Counted from the stretch's first letter, positions 9,407 to 18,560 are shown. The stretch is DNA of 64,000 bases from Sulfurimonas indica (GCF_009192995.1 NZ_SDID01000011.1:1-64000); one strand, 5' to 3'. Numbers and translations: made by a program. Notes: generated by a model not told the origin, from the sequence alone.

Positions 9407-10552
9407 CTATTTTATTGCTTTTGCACAAACATAGGCACTACAAAACGCCCATTGGAAGTTATAACCACCAAGCTCTCCCGTTATATCGACAACTTCACCT
9501 ATAAAATAAAGCCCTTTGACTTTTTTTGCTTCTAATGTTTCAATGTCCAGTTCATCTGTAACAACACCTCCACGACTCACCTCAGCTTTAGAAAAACCAA
9601 AGTTTCCCGCAGGTGCAAAAGTATAGTTATGAAGTTGCGTGAGCTTTACAAGTTCTTCACTTTGAACTTTACTGCACTCTTTATCCTTAAACTCTATGGC
9701 TTCTAAGAGTGCTTTAGACAATCTCTTTGGCAAAGGAATGACAGATGATACAAGTTTCTTTCCACCCTTTTTTATTAAAGAGATTATATCTTTATCTACT
9801 AAGAAATTTATACTGATATCCCCTTTTTTCCAATAAAGTGAAGTAGACAAAACCGCCGGTCCACTTATACCTTTATGTGCAAAGAGCATCTCCTCACGTA
9901 GAACTCTATCTGCTACTTTTATCTCCACAAAACAGGAGAGTCCACTGAGTGCTTTCATCCAAAACTGCTCTTTTTGCAGTGTCAGACCTACTAAAGCCGG
10001 TTCAAATCTTTGAACATTGATATCGAAATCTTTTGCAATTTTAAGGCCGATATCACTCGCACCTATATTTTTAAAACTCTCTCCTCCAGTTGCGACTACT
10101 ACTTTTTTCGCTCTTTTAACACCCCTGTCTGTAAGAACTTCAAAACTATCTCCGCTCTTTTTTACCTCTAAAATCTTTTCATTTAAAATTATCTCTGCAT
10201 ACTTTGCATGACGCAGCAGAAGATTAATGATCTCATCAGAGCTTTTTTTACAAAAGTAGTATCTTCCTTTTCGAAGCTCTAGCTCAATACGTCCTCTCTC
10301 TAAAAAGTCAAGCAGATCATCTCGAGAGAACTTTTTTAAAAGTCTCTCTAAAAACTGCTGCTGGGCATCAAAATTATTGACACTAACATGCGTATTTGTG
10401 ATATTACACTTGCCACCACCCGATATTTTTACTTTTCTTGCCACTTTTGTATTGACATCAATTATGCCGACAGAGAGTCGTTTTGGCAGATTTCCAGCAC
10501 ACATAAGCCCACTGGCACCTGCACCTAAAATAAGTACATCATAGTTTTTCAT
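9407..10552 (-). CDS. HI0933/BaiN-like FAD flavoprotein
   Basis: 381-residue NAD(P)/FAD-dependent oxidoreductase of the HI0933-like family, whose physiological substrate is not established. The N-terminal FAD motif is LILGAGASGLMCAG, then KISGGGKCNITN, a signature of this family. VVATGGESF follows, and near the C-terminus GLYFIGEVVDITGELGGYNFQWAF contacts the flavin. The open frame reaches 10618, inside rimO, but the ATG at 10552 (MKNYDVLIL) is preferred: it begins right at the fold and lies 6 nt after a -10 box. Confidence 0.88.
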   Translation of the reverse strand: MKNYDVLILGAGASGLMCAGNLPKRLSVGIIDVNTKVARKVKISGGGKCNITNTHVSVNNFDAQQQFLERLLKKFSRDDLLDFLERGRIELELRKGRYYFCKKSSDEIINLLLRHAKYAEIILNEKILEVKKSGDSFEVLTDRGVKRAKKVVVATGGESFKNIGASDIGLKIAKDFDINVQRFEPALVGLTLQKEQFWMKALSGLSCFVEIKVADRVLREEMLFAHKGISGPAVLSTSLYWKKGDISINFLVDKDIISLIKKGGKKLVSSVIPLPKRLSKALLEAIEFKDKECSKVQSEELVKLTQLHNYTFAPAGNFGFSKAEVSRGGVVTDELDIETLEAKKVKGLYFIGEVVDITGELGGYNFQWAFCSAYVCAKAIK

Positions 10553-10558
10553 AAAGAG

Positions 10559-10573
10559 ATTATACGATATAAT
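10559..10573. promoter_or_regulatory. Back-to-back divergent -10 boxes (flavoprotein / rimO)
   Basis: ATTATA-CGA-TATAAT is a palindrome made of two perfect -10 boxes, three bases apart and facing opposite ways. The left box serves the flavoprotein gene, 6 nt before its ATG. The right box serves rimO, 27 nt before its ATG, which has an AGAAG-type ribosome binding site. The two polymerase footprints would overlap completely. Confidence 0.6.
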
Positions 10574-10600
10574 TGCACAAATAATTAAAAAAGAAGAAAA

Positions 10601-11929
10601 ATGGCTAACAAACTCCATATCGTCTCACTTGGATGTACGAAAAATCTTGTTGATACCGAAGTGATGATGGGAAAACTCCAAAACTTTGAACTGACAGACA
10701 ATAATGAAGATGCAGATGTTATCATTGTCAATACCTGTGGTTTTATCGATGCAGCAAAAGAGGAATCTCTAAATACTGTGCTATCTCTGCATGAAACTCG
10801 TAAAGAAGATTCTCTTCTTGTAATGGCGGGATGCCTATCTGAGCGTTATCAAGATGAATTGATGGAGCAGATTCCTGAAGTAGATATCTTTACAGGGGTT
10901 GGAGATTACGACAAAATCGATGAACTTTTGGTCGAGAAAAAGAGCCGTTTTTCAGAAGAGGTCTATCTTATTGACGGTGCAGAGCGTGTAGTGACGGGGT
11001 CAACATATCATGCCTATATTAAACTCTCAGAGGGGTGCAATCAGACATGTTCTTTTTGTGCTATTCCTTCTTTTAAAGGCAAACTGCACTCTCGTGACCT
11101 GGATTCCATTGCACGTGAGGTTGAAGAGCTTGTGAAAAAAGGGTATTGGGACTTTTCATTTGTAAGCCAAGATTCAAGCTCTTACCTGCGTGACCAGAAT
11201 GTAACAGACGGTCTCTCTTTGCTCATCCAGAGAATTGAGCTGATTGAAGGAGTAAAAAGTGCACGAATTCTTTACCTCTACCCTTCAACAACAACTATAA
11301 AACTTTTACAAAACATTGCAAAAAGCAAAGTTTTTCAAAACTACTTCGATATGCCGATTCAACACATCAATGACGATATGCTACGCATTATGAAGCGTGG
11401 TTTTGGCAAAGAAAAGACGCTTGAGCTGCTCAACTTCATGCGCTCTCTTCCAAACTCTTTTGTACGTACAAGCTTTATCGTTGGACATCCCCATGAGAGT
11501 GATGTGATGTTTGAAGAGATGTGTGACTTTGCGAGCTCTTTTGGTTTTGACAGAATCAATGTCTTTTCTTATTCTGATGAAGAGACAACTTCTGCCTATG
11601 CTATGGAAGAGAAGATTGATGATGAGACAAAGGCAAAACGTGCTCAAATCTTAGGTGATATCGCAGCTGAGTCTGCACAGAAATCACTTCAAGCAGAAGT
11701 TGGAAAAACACGTGAGATTGTCATTGATGGTGAGAGTGATGAACATGAGTTCTTACTCTCGGCACGTGAACTTCGCTGGGCTCCGGAGATCGATGGGGAG
11801 ATCTATGTCAATGACCGTACAGATGATGCAAGTGAGCTTGAGTTTGGAAAAGCGTACGAAGCAAAAATCACAGAACTTGTCGGTAATATCTTAACAGCAA
11901 CCGTAGATAATGCTAAAAAAGACGACTAA
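10601..11929 (+). CDS. rimO: Ribosomal protein S12 methylthiotransferase
   Basis: Radical-SAM enzyme that adds a methylthio group to the conserved aspartate of ribosomal protein uS12. The 442 residues contain an N-terminal UPF0004 domain (SLGCTKNLVDTEVM, with cysteines for the auxiliary cluster), the radical-SAM CxxxCxxC motif in CNQTCSFCAIP near residue 147, and a C-terminal TRAM domain. The opening SLGCTKN distinguishes RimO from MiaB, also in this window (TLGCAMN). It overlaps tilS by 20 nt, implying translational coupling. Confidence 0.95.
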   Translation: MANKLHIVSLGCTKNLVDTEVMMGKLQNFELTDNNEDADVIIVNTCGFIDAAKEESLNTVLSLHETRKEDSLLVMAGCLSERYQDELMEQIPEVDIFTGVGDYDKIDELLVEKKSRFSEEVYLIDGAERVVTGSTYHAYIKLSEGCNQTCSFCAIPSFKGKLHSRDLDSIAREVEELVKKGYWDFSFVSQDSSSYLRDQNVTDGLSLLIQRIELIEGVKSARILYLYPSTTTIKLLQNIAKSKVFQNYFDMPIQHINDDMLRIMKRGFGKEKTLELLNFMRSLPNSFVRTSFIVGHPHESDVMFEEMCDFASSFGFDRINVFSYSDEETTSAYAMEEKIDDETKAKRAQILGDIAAESAQKSLQAEVGKTREIVIDGESDEHEFLLSARELRWAPEIDGEIYVNDRTDDASELEFGKAYEAKITELVGNILTATVDNAKKDD

Positions 11930-12899
11930 AGCACTCTTAGAAACTTCGAAAAACCTTCTAGCCTTCTCGGCTGGAGTTGACTCTACAGCTCTATTTTTTA
12001 TCCTGCAAGAAAACAAGATTCCTTTTGATATCGCCATTGTTGATTATGGTCTGCGTGAGCAAAGTAAAGAAGAAATTGCTTATGCCCAAGAGTTAGCTAA
12101 AAAATACAATATAGAGTGTCATGTTCAAACTGCTGCTAAAATTGATAGTAATTTTGAAGCAAAGGCACGTGAGATACGCTACTCGTTTTTTGAAGAGCTT
12201 ATTAACTCACATAACTATGACAATCTTCTGACTGCCCACCATTTAGGAGACAGGTTTGAGTGGTTTTTGATGCAGTTTTGTAAAGGTGCCGGCTGTGTAG
12301 AGCTTAGTGGTATGCGGGAGATTGAGCTGCGTGAGCATTACAGACTGATCCGTCCACTCCTGCACCTTGAAAAGCAGGAGCTGCTTGTGTATCTAAAAGA
12401 GAACAATCTACACTATTTTGAAGATGAAAGTAACAGAGATGAAAAATATAGTCGAAACTACTTTCGAAAAGCTCACGCACAACCACTTTTAGAGAAATAT
12501 CTCTCAGGCATTAAAAAAAGTTTCTCCTATCTTGATGAAGACAGAGGGCAACTTATACAAGAGACTGAAATAAAAAAAATCAATCAGCTCGCCTGCTTCA
12601 GGCATCAGGATAAACGTTGTGATATTTATCATATTGACAAATATCTCAAATCCATCGGCCATATCATAACAAACGAAGAGAGAAAACTCTTAAAAGAGGA
12701 AGAGAGTGTTATCGTGGGACGAAAATATATTGTCACACAAGTAGCAGAGTATATCTGTATCGCACCCTACCAAGAAGCAAAAAATCTGACAAAAGCATTT
12801 AAAGAGAGCATGCGTCTCTTAAAGATAGAACCAAAGCTCAGAGGCTATTTGGCAGAAGATACAGAAGCAGAAGAGTTCTTGTCTTTATTATTGGCATAG
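11910..12899 (+). CDS. tilS: tRNA(Ile)-lysidine synthase
   Basis: Converts the wobble cytidine of tRNA-Ile(CAU) to lysidine. It is a 329-residue N-type ATP pyrophosphatase, short because campylobacterotal versions lack much of the C-terminal domain. The P-loop appears as FSAGVDSTALFF where most family members have SGGxDS. LLTAHHLGDRFEWFLM and the RPLL and YFEDESN segments are the usual TilS signatures. The 3' end overlaps the convergent PilO-like gene by 55 nt. Confidence 0.88.
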   Translation: MLKKTTKALLETSKNLLAFSAGVDSTALFFILQENKIPFDIAIVDYGLREQSKEEIAYAQELAKKYNIECHVQTAAKIDSNFEAKAREIRYSFFEELINSHNYDNLLTAHHLGDRFEWFLMQFCKGAGCVELSGMREIELREHYRLIRPLLHLEKQELLVYLKENNLHYFEDESNRDEKYSRNYFRKAHAQPLLEKYLSGIKKSFSYLDEDRGQLIQETEIKKINQLACFRHQDKRCDIYHIDKYLKSIGHIITNEERKLLKEEESVIVGRKYIVTQVAEYICIAPYQEAKNLTKAFKESMRLLKIEPKLRGYLAEDTEAEEFLSLLLA

Positions 12900-13402
12900 A
12901 CCTTCATTGTAAAAGATGATTTTATCATCTCCCCGTCACGCACAAATTTAATAGGAAAATTGACACCGATTATCCAGTCGCCTTTGTTCAGTGCATCTAA
13001 AAAGTCATAGAAGTTTGTCGGTGAAGAGATATGTGAAGTAGTATTGACTTCATAAACACTAAAACCCTCTTCATCTTTTGCTCTTTGGATCTTAGAGATC
13101 GTCAGCGATGAAAAGTGTGACTTATGTTGCTTCTCAAAACGTTCTGGTGAAAAAGGTCTGTCAAATGCTGTAATGATATTTCTGTTTTTGCTCTGCAACT
13201 CTTTAAGTGTTTCCAAAGTCTCATTATGAAAAACTTGATACTGATTGTACTCTTTGAGCTCTTTTTTCAGTGCTGTTCGTTTGAGGCGATACTCCTGACC
13301 TTCCGGTATCAAAAGTCCAAAAGAAAAAATCAAGACAAACAGAAAAAGAAAGAAAGACAGAAGCAGTATATAGATCTGATGACGCGATATATTAATCTTC
13401 AC
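12845..13402 (-). CDS. PilO/GspM-like inner-membrane protein
   Basis: 185 residues. A short cytoplasmic N-terminus leads to one strong transmembrane helix (residues 10-32), then a helical stretch (residues 35-70) and a small alpha/beta domain. This layout resembles PilO/GspM proteins that dimerise in type IV pilus or type II secretion inner-membrane platforms. Sequence identity is too low to be sure. It is last in an overlapping operon after PilM-like and PilN-like genes, which supports the reading. Its final 55 nt are antisense to the end of tilS. Confidence 0.6.
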   Translation of the reverse strand: MKINISRHQIYILLLSFFLFLFVLIFSFGLLIPEGQEYRLKRTALKKELKEYNQYQVFHNETLETLKELQSKNRNIITAFDRPFSPERFEKQHKSHFSSLTISKIQRAKDEEGFSVYEVNTTSHISSPTNFYDFLDALNKGDWIIGVNFPIKFVRDGEMIKSSFTMKVYANNKDKNSSASVSSAK

Positions 13403-13925
13403 TGTTTAACTCCTCGCTTTCATCTTCATTGATATAGTTTGTTGAGACAAAATGCAACCAACCACTATCTGTCGGATAAAAACTTGTATATGTCTTCTGA
13501 AAAATCGAGCGCAGTGGTGCTTGCAACATAAAGTTATATACATCTTTATTCGGCGTTACACCATACAAAATCAGACCGTTTTGTAAAAGCTCTGCACGTG
13601 AGAGTGTTATACGCTCAGGTACGAGATCAAAAAGATTGGCAATCGAGTCTTTGAGCACCATATTTTGTGTAAAGACTTTTTCTGAGAGTGCTTTTTGCTT
13701 TTTAATATAGGCAATTTTACTATCCATATCTTCTATGTTTTTTTCCAAATCTATGCGGTTTTGTACCAAAGTCTCTCTCTCATTGACAAAAGAGTAATCT
13801 TTAAAGAGTAAAAATGCATATGTTGATAGTAGCATAATGATGGTAATTGAAAAAAATGTAACAATAAGCTGTACATCCGTAGTAAAAGGGGTCTTTTTAC
13901 GTGGTTTTATGTAGCTGTATTTCAT
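13392..13925 (-). CDS. PilN-like inner-membrane protein
   Basis: 177 residues. A basic N-terminus (KPRKKTPF) precedes one transmembrane helix (about residues 22-45), a coiled coil (about residues 50-85) and a small C-terminal domain containing ERITLSRAELLQNGLILYG. PilN proteins have this plan, including the segment after 'ERITL'. It overlaps the PilM-like gene by 4 nt (ATGA) and the PilO-like gene by 11 nt. Function in pilus or DNA-uptake assembly is inference from architecture and neighbours. Confidence 0.6.
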   Translation of the reverse strand: MKYSYIKPRKKTPFTTDVQLIVTFFSITIIMLLSTYAFLLFKDYSFVNERETLVQNRIDLEKNIEDMDSKIAYIKKQKALSEKVFTQNMVLKDSIANLFDLVPERITLSRAELLQNGLILYGVTPNKDVYNFMLQAPLRSIFQKTYTSFYPTDSGWLHFVSTNYINEDESEELNSED

Positions 13926-14947
13926 AAACCAAGCTCCTCTTTTACAAGTTCACATATTTCCGTATCTATCTCTGTATGTCTGATGTAGACATTTAAAAAC
14001 ATCTCTTCTTCAAGATACTTTTTCAAGTCACTGCTCACGCCAACCGCATCTGCGATATACATATTTTCTAAAAAAGTGCTCTCATACTTTTCATCTTTAT
14101 AAAAATGAGCGACAGATGTCTGAATAAGTGAAAAACGCTGATAGTCCTCATTAAAACTTCCGTCATCAGCCTCTTGTAAAACATCATCACTTTCTAAGAA
14201 CTCCTCTTCAACGTCCTTAGATTCATCAAACTCTTCAATCTCTTCAATCGCATCTAAATCCTCTATATCACTTAAATCTTCCAGGACCTCCCCAGTATCA
14301 TCAACATCAATATTTTCCAAGTCAATGCCACTATCCATCTCAAGGTCCAGAACTTCTTCATCTTCAATATCATTTGTCAAAAGAATATCATCCACTTCAC
14401 TAGTTGTCTGCATATCCATATGCTCAGCATACAGCAGTTTTGAATTCTCAAAAACAGCTATGGAGATAAAGCTGTCCTGTATAAGTGCATAGAGTGCTAA
14501 ATTTCCACTTATCTTATCTTTGAAAAAATTGGCAAGTACGACAAATGGAGAGAAGATAAAATCTACTCCTGTCTCTTTATAGGTTTTTTCTATCTCATAC
14601 AGTTCTGATTTTGATGTATAGTAGGTCCACTTTCCATTATAACACTTATATTCACAATTACTCAGATCATAATAGTATGGCAGTCGATTTTTTGAGCACG
14701 TCGGTAAAGCACCTTGTAAGCTGGAGTAGTCTAAAAGAGCGATGTAATAGTAAGGTGACTCTCTGACGTAGCTTTGAATAAACTCTAAAAGTTTTTCATC
14801 GAGTTGTGTAGTCTCAAACTCTGCATGAATATTATCAGCACTACCCTTTTTGGAATACAACTCTATATAGACAACAGTTGATGCACGCTTGACAATAATA
14901 TTGACAAAAACTTTCAGATATAAAGCTTCAAAAATTTTAGCAAGCAC
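13922..14947 (-). CDS. PilM/GspL-like protein with a long acidic insert
   Basis: 341 residues with no membrane segment or signal peptide. Its size and position ahead of PilN-like and PilO-like genes suggest a divergent PilM/GspL actin-like subunit, but I see no clear nucleotide-binding motif. Residues about 190-270 are almost entirely D and E, with isoleucine and leucine at intervals (for example LSDIEDLDAIEEIEEFDES), and look disordered. The stop of the recombinase gene and this ATG share one base. Confidence 0.45.
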   Translation of the reverse strand: MLAKIFEALYLKVFVNIIVKRASTVVYIELYSKKGSADNIHAEFETTQLDEKLLEFIQSYVRESPYYYIALLDYSSLQGALPTCSKNRLPYYYDLSNCEYKCYNGKWTYYTSKSELYEIEKTYKETGVDFIFSPFVVLANFFKDKISGNLALYALIQDSFISIAVFENSKLLYAEHMDMQTTSEVDDILLTNDIEDEEVLDLEMDSGIDLENIDVDDTGEVLEDLSDIEDLDAIEEIEEFDESKDVEEEFLESDDVLQEADDGSFNEDYQRFSLIQTSVAHFYKDEKYESTFLENMYIADAVGVSSDLKKYLEEEMFLNVYIRHTEIDTEICELVKEELGL

Positions 14948-15783
14948 TACTTTTCATCCTTACAGAGGGGATGTGCTTTGTCATAATTTTGTTGTTTCAA
15001 TGCACTACCTAATTTCGTATATATTTGTGTTGTAGCCATAGAAGAGTGACCTAACAACTCACTAACATCGACAATCGGCGCACCACTGTTTAGCAGTGAT
15101 GAAGCATAGGAGTGACGAAGTTGATGTGGTGTTACGCTCAAGGCTACACGACCAAAGACTTTAGTTATCATATATCTTAGACTATTTTCGCTTAATCTTT
15201 CGCCATTTTTTTCAAAAAGATATTTTTTTACCATAAAAACTGACAAATATTCATCAATTAATTTCTTTACACTCTCAAGAAGTGGAATATCTCTCTCTTT
15301 ATTACCTTTTCCAATAATACGAATCCACTCACCATTGATATCTTCTACTTTCAGAGTTGCTAGTTCAGAGATACGCAGTCCTAAAGTGTAGAGCATCAAA
15401 ACAACAAGTTTTTCCTGCAGTTCTGCCTTCTCTAATGCCTCCATAATATGCTCGTGTGACACCGGTTTTGGCAGAGTTTTTGCTACTTTTATACTCTCAT
15501 CGGCACGCAACAGTACCTGCATACCGTTATCATTAAGATACTTGACAAAACTTCTTATAGCACTGAGTTTTTTTGAGATTGTTTTTGCATTCAGTGAAGC
15601 GATGTGAATGCGATACGGCATCAGATTAAAAAGCAGATGTTTTTTTTCATCAATGATTTCGATGTGCTTAAATGCTTCTTCTAAAGTTTCTGAGTAGCTT
15701 TTAACAGTGAGCTTGGAATACCCTCGCTGTTTTTGTAAATAATCTAAAAAAGCCGCTCTTTTCTTATCTATTGACTTTTTCAA
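14947..15783 (-). CDS. Tyrosine site-specific recombinase, Xer-like
   Basis: 278-residue phage-integrase-family recombinase. An N-terminal SAM-like core-binding domain (residues 1-90) precedes the catalytic domain, with the pentad visible: R in LGLRISELATL, K in GKGNKERDIPL, H and R in TPHQLRHSYASSLL, H in LLGHSSMATTQIYTK and Y as the nucleophile there. It is shorter than typical XerC/D or XerH. Whether it resolves chromosome dimers is unproven. It lies inside an operon rather than beside a mobile element, and no attachment site was recognised nearby. Confidence 0.82.
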   Translation of the reverse strand: MKKSIDKKRAAFLDYLQKQRGYSKLTVKSYSETLEEAFKHIEIIDEKKHLLFNLMPYRIHIASLNAKTISKKLSAIRSFVKYLNDNGMQVLLRADESIKVAKTLPKPVSHEHIMEALEKAELQEKLVVLMLYTLGLRISELATLKVEDINGEWIRIIGKGNKERDIPLLESVKKLIDEYLSVFMVKKYLFEKNGERLSENSLRYMITKVFGRVALSVTPHQLRHSYASSLLNSGAPIVDVSELLGHSSMATTQIYTKLGSALKQQNYDKAHPLCKDEK

Positions 15784-16219
15784 GGAGTTGCTCGAAGTTT
15801 TTGTAGTAAGTCGCTGCTTCTTTTACCAAAGCCTCATCTGTAATCACACTAGGAGCAAGTTTCACATACGAGTCCACCATTATCTCACTCATAAGTTTTA
15901 TCTTTGCTCTGTCAGCATCTGATATACTCTGCTTGGATGCTATGGTATTTATCTCACGCAGATACTCTTTTGCCTGGTCCACATACTTTTTATACTTCAT
16001 AGATGTCTTAGACTGTGCCATAATCGTTGATGCCATACGATTGTAAACATCTATACTAAAGGCTTCATTTGCAAGTTCGTATGCTTTTTGATACTCTCCT
16101 GTTTCATAGTAGTATTTTGCTTCTAAGGATTTTTCATACGAAGGATTAATCAAAAAATAGACAACCATTACTATTATAAGACCAAGAGCGACAAAAGGAA
16201 AGAATATTTTAGCATTCAT
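15764..16219 (-). CDS. Small membrane-anchored protein with TPR-like helices
   Basis: About 151 residues from the ATG at 16219 (MNAKIFFPF). One transmembrane helix (residues 4-24) is followed by helical pairs, including YYETGEYQKAYELANEAFSI, which has tetratricopeptide-like spacing. The ORF runs further upstream to 16273, but that part lies inside the acyltransferase gene. It overlaps the acyltransferase by 11 nt and the recombinase by 20 nt, so it is translationally linked to both. No known family could be named. Confidence 0.65.
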   Translation of the reverse strand: MNAKIFFPFVALGLIIVMVVYFLINPSYEKSLEAKYYYETGEYQKAYELANEAFSIDVYNRMASTIMAQSKTSMKYKKYVDQAKEYLREINTIASKQSISDADRAKIKLMSEIMVDSYVKLAPSVITDEALVKEAATYYKNFEQLLEKVNR

Positions 16220-16832
16220 GTTTGAGTAACCCCTCTTTGAGCAATTTCCGTGCAGATTCAAGTTCCATGCCACTGATGTCTATCTCAGGACTTGCATAAT
16301 AGTTAAGTATACCAAAAGGTTTGGGAATTGTAAACTTATCCCATGAATTTAGCTGCCAAAACTTTGTCGGCTTTATCTCGACAAGAACAATTTTGGCTTT
16401 TGTTTTCTGTGCCATCACAATGATACCGTCAGCTACTTCATGGCGAGGTCCTTTAGGACCATCAGGAGTAATGCCTATATCATACCCCTCTTTAATGGTC
16501 TTGATAGCCTGAATAAGTACACGTGCCGGATTTTTATCAGATGAGCCTGCAAGTGTTCCAAGCCCAAAGTATTTGATAGTGCGGGAGATAAGCTCTCCGT
16601 CAAAATGTGGAGAGATAAGTACCTTTGCATGCGGTTTCTTACGATAGTACTTGTAAAGGTAAGGAAGCATTAAAAGCTCTCCATGCCAACAGGCGAAGAT
16701 AACAGGCTCATCTGTTATAGATTCTGGCGCATGAAAATTTTTTTTGTTTGTAAGATATAAAAAACGAATGACCAAAGAGCCGATGAAAGGGACAAGAAGT
16801 AGAGCCAAAGAGCGGCTGAACTTTTTAAGCAA
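16209..16832 (-). CDS. Lysophospholipid acyltransferase-like protein (DUF374)
   Basis: About 207 residues. An N-terminal hydrophobic anchor ([20 protein letters not shown]) is followed by a DUF374/LPLAT-like domain: [12 protein letters not shown] carries the histidine-containing block and [17 protein letters not shown] the substrate-binding block. It probably acylates a lysolipid or lipid A-type precursor at the inner membrane. No ATG is available: TTG at 16862, GTG at 16841 or TTG at 16832 are possible. The last is chosen because AGGTGAG lies just upstream and the overlap with miaB is small. Confidence 0.78.
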   Translation of the reverse strand: MLKKFSRSLALLLVPFIGSLVIRFLYLTNKKNFHAPESITDEPVIFACWHGELLMLPYLYKYYRKKPHAKVLISPHFDGELISRTIKYFGLGTLAGSSDKNPARVLIQAIKTIKEGYDIGITPDGPKGPRHEVADGIIVMAQKTKAKIVLVEIKPTKFWQLNSWDKFTIPKPFGILNYYASPEIDISGMELESARKLLKEGLLKHEC

Positions 16833-18129
16833 GAATCTCACCTGTATAAATCGTTCGTCCAATCTTTGTGATTTTCACATCTCTAAACTCACCAAGCAAC
16901 TCTTCTGAACCTTTTACTTTGACAACAAGGTTGTTATCTGTTCTTCCTGAGACATATCCATCTGCATTAAGCTCTTCAAAATAGACTTCATAGGTTTTAC
17001 CCATCTGTTTTTGGCTCTTTTCATCAAGCAGCTCTGTATAGAGTGTCTGCAGGTACGAAAGTCTCTCAGATGCCACTTCCGGATCTACAACATCACTAAA
17101 ATGCTGTGCTTCTGTTTCAGGACGCGCGGAGTATTTAAAGGAGAATATCTGATCGAACTTCACCTGTTTCATCACATCAATCGTCTCGGCAAAATCTTCT
17201 TGGCTCTCTCCGGGAAATGCAACGATGATATCGGTAGATATACTTACCTCAGGGCAGTGAGAACGCAGCTTCTCTACACGGTTTAAAAACCACTCTTTAG
17301 AGTAGCCGCGTTTCATATCTTTAAGTACTTTTGTACTTCCACTCTGCAGTGGCATATGCATCGACTTACATATCTTCGGATTGCTCGAAAACTCTTCGAT
17401 GAACTCGTCATCCATATGAAAAGGGTGTGGAGAAGTAAAGCGGATACGGCGAAGCCCTTCTATCTTTGAAAGACGGCGAAGGAGCTCTGTAAAATTTACC
17501 TTTTCATGCTCACTTGAAGAGAATCTACGACCATAATTGTTGACATTTTGCCCGAGTAAAAATATCTCTTTTGCACCATTGTCAACTGCACGCTGCGCTT
17601 CTCGCACGATTAATTCATCCGGGATGGAGATCTCTTCACCACGCGTCTTTGGAACGATACAGAAGGTACACTGTTTGTCGCAGCCTATGGAGATATTGAT
17701 GTAGGCTTTATAGGGTGATGTTCTAAAATCATCAAAAGCAAATTCACTCTCATCATAGTTGATGTCAACTTCAACAGCTCTCTCTTTATGCAGTACTTCT
17801 GTAATCTTTGAAACATTACGGGCACCCAATACAAAACTGACATAAGGAGCACGTTTAATGATCTCATCACCAAGGTGTGAAGCAGTACAACCGCATACAC
17901 CTATCTTTGCACCCTCTTTCTTCTTTTTATTAAACACACCGAGTTCCGAAAAAAGCTTTGCAACAGGTTTTTCACGGACTGAACAAGTGTTAATCAAAAT
18001 CAGATCGGCACTCTTCATATCATCTGTTGTTTCATAGCCCTCTTTCTCTTTGAGCGCTGCTATCATATGCTCACTGTCACGTGAGTTCATCGCACAGCCG
18101 AGTGTCTCAATAAAAAGTTTTTTACTCAT
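16825..18129 (-). CDS. miaB: tRNA-2-methylthio-N6-dimethylallyladenosine synthase
   Basis: Radical-SAM methylthiotransferase acting on i6A37 of tRNAs. It is 434 residues: UPF0004 domain starting [15 protein letters not shown], radical-SAM CxxxCxxC in [11 protein letters not shown] near residue 150, and a C-terminal TRAM domain. The TLGCAMN opening separates it from rimO. It follows the HP0268-family gene by 12 nt and overlaps the acyltransferase. The same miaB / HP0268-family / nusA neighbourhood is known in Campylobacter and Helicobacter. Confidence 0.96.
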   Translation of the reverse strand: MSKKLFIETLGCAMNSRDSEHMIAALKEKEGYETTDDMKSADLILINTCSVREKPVAKLFSELGVFNKKKKEGAKIGVCGCTASHLGDEIIKRAPYVSFVLGARNVSKITEVLHKERAVEVDINYDESEFAFDDFRTSPYKAYINISIGCDKQCTFCIVPKTRGEEISIPDELIVREAQRAVDNGAKEIFLLGQNVNNYGRRFSSSEHEKVNFTELLRRLSKIEGLRRIRFTSPHPFHMDDEFIEEFSSNPKICKSMHMPLQSGSTKVLKDMKRGYSKEWFLNRVEKLRSHCPEVSISTDIIVAFPGESQEDFAETIDVMKQVKFDQIFSFKYSARPETEAQHFSDVVDPEVASERLSYLQTLYTELLDEKSQKQMGKTYEVYFEELNADGYVSGRTDNNLVVKVKGSEELLGEFRDVKITKIGRTIYTGEILA

Positions 18130-18141
18130 AGATATTCCGTC

Positions 18142-18387
18142 TTAGCTCATTATGTGAACTTGGTACATATAGTCATTATCTGACAATCCGTACTTCACTT
18201 CACTCATGTAAAAACTTTTACCCTGCTCTTCAAAGTGATCTTGCAGTGCAAGTAAATCTTTGTGAGAATTTTCTCTGTCGAAGTAAAAAATCACACTCTC
18301 TTCTTTTGCAACTTTCTCTTCAATCTTTGCCAAATCAATCTTTTTTGGTTTCGCATCTAAATCTGTTCTAGCTAATTTTAAATCCAT
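18142..18387 (-). CDS. HP0268-family small protein
   Basis: 81 residues, beginning MDLKLARTDLDAKPKK. The size, lysine/aspartate pattern and position between miaB and nusA match the HP0268 family of Campylobacterota, whose Helicobacter pylori member has been reported as a nicking nuclease with an Smr-like fold. Activity here is inferred from family membership only. An AAGGAAA ribosome binding site precedes the ATG. It heads the minus-strand operon. Confidence 0.75.
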   Translation of the reverse strand: MDLKLARTDLDAKPKKIDLAKIEEKVAKEESVIFYFDRENSHKDLLALQDHFEEQGKSFYMSEVKYGLSDNDYMYQVHIMS

Positions 18388-18424
18388 CTAGGTAGTTTCC
18401 TTTGCATTATTTTAAAAGTTTTGC

Positions 18425-18486
18425 ATTATACTTAAATTCTACTAAAAAGCTGATTAAAGATGTTTTTAGCAGAATTTAAGTATAAT
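18425..18486. promoter_or_regulatory. 24-bp inverted repeat with divergent -10 boxes
   Basis: Arms 18425-18448 and 18463-18486 match at 23 of 24 positions around a 14-nt loop. The outer six bases of each arm form a TATAAT pointing outward: right for nusA, left for the HP0268-family operon. The arms therefore place two identical promoters in mirror image. This could be a shared operator or simply duplicated promoter sequence. Confidence 0.6.
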
Positions 18487-18560
18487 ACCTTACTTCAATA
18501 AGAAATCCCCCAAAGAATTATCATTGTTAGAAAGATTTCTTAAAATTTAAGGAAATAACT

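Noticed and set aside
9407-10618. Longer flavoprotein starting at 10618
   Set aside because: The extra 22 residues run into rimO and are not part of the flavin fold; the ATG at 10552 directly precedes the FAD motif.
14947-15783. Integrase of a genomic island
   Set aside because: No attachment repeats, tRNA target or phage-type genes occur nearby, and it is tightly embedded in an operon.
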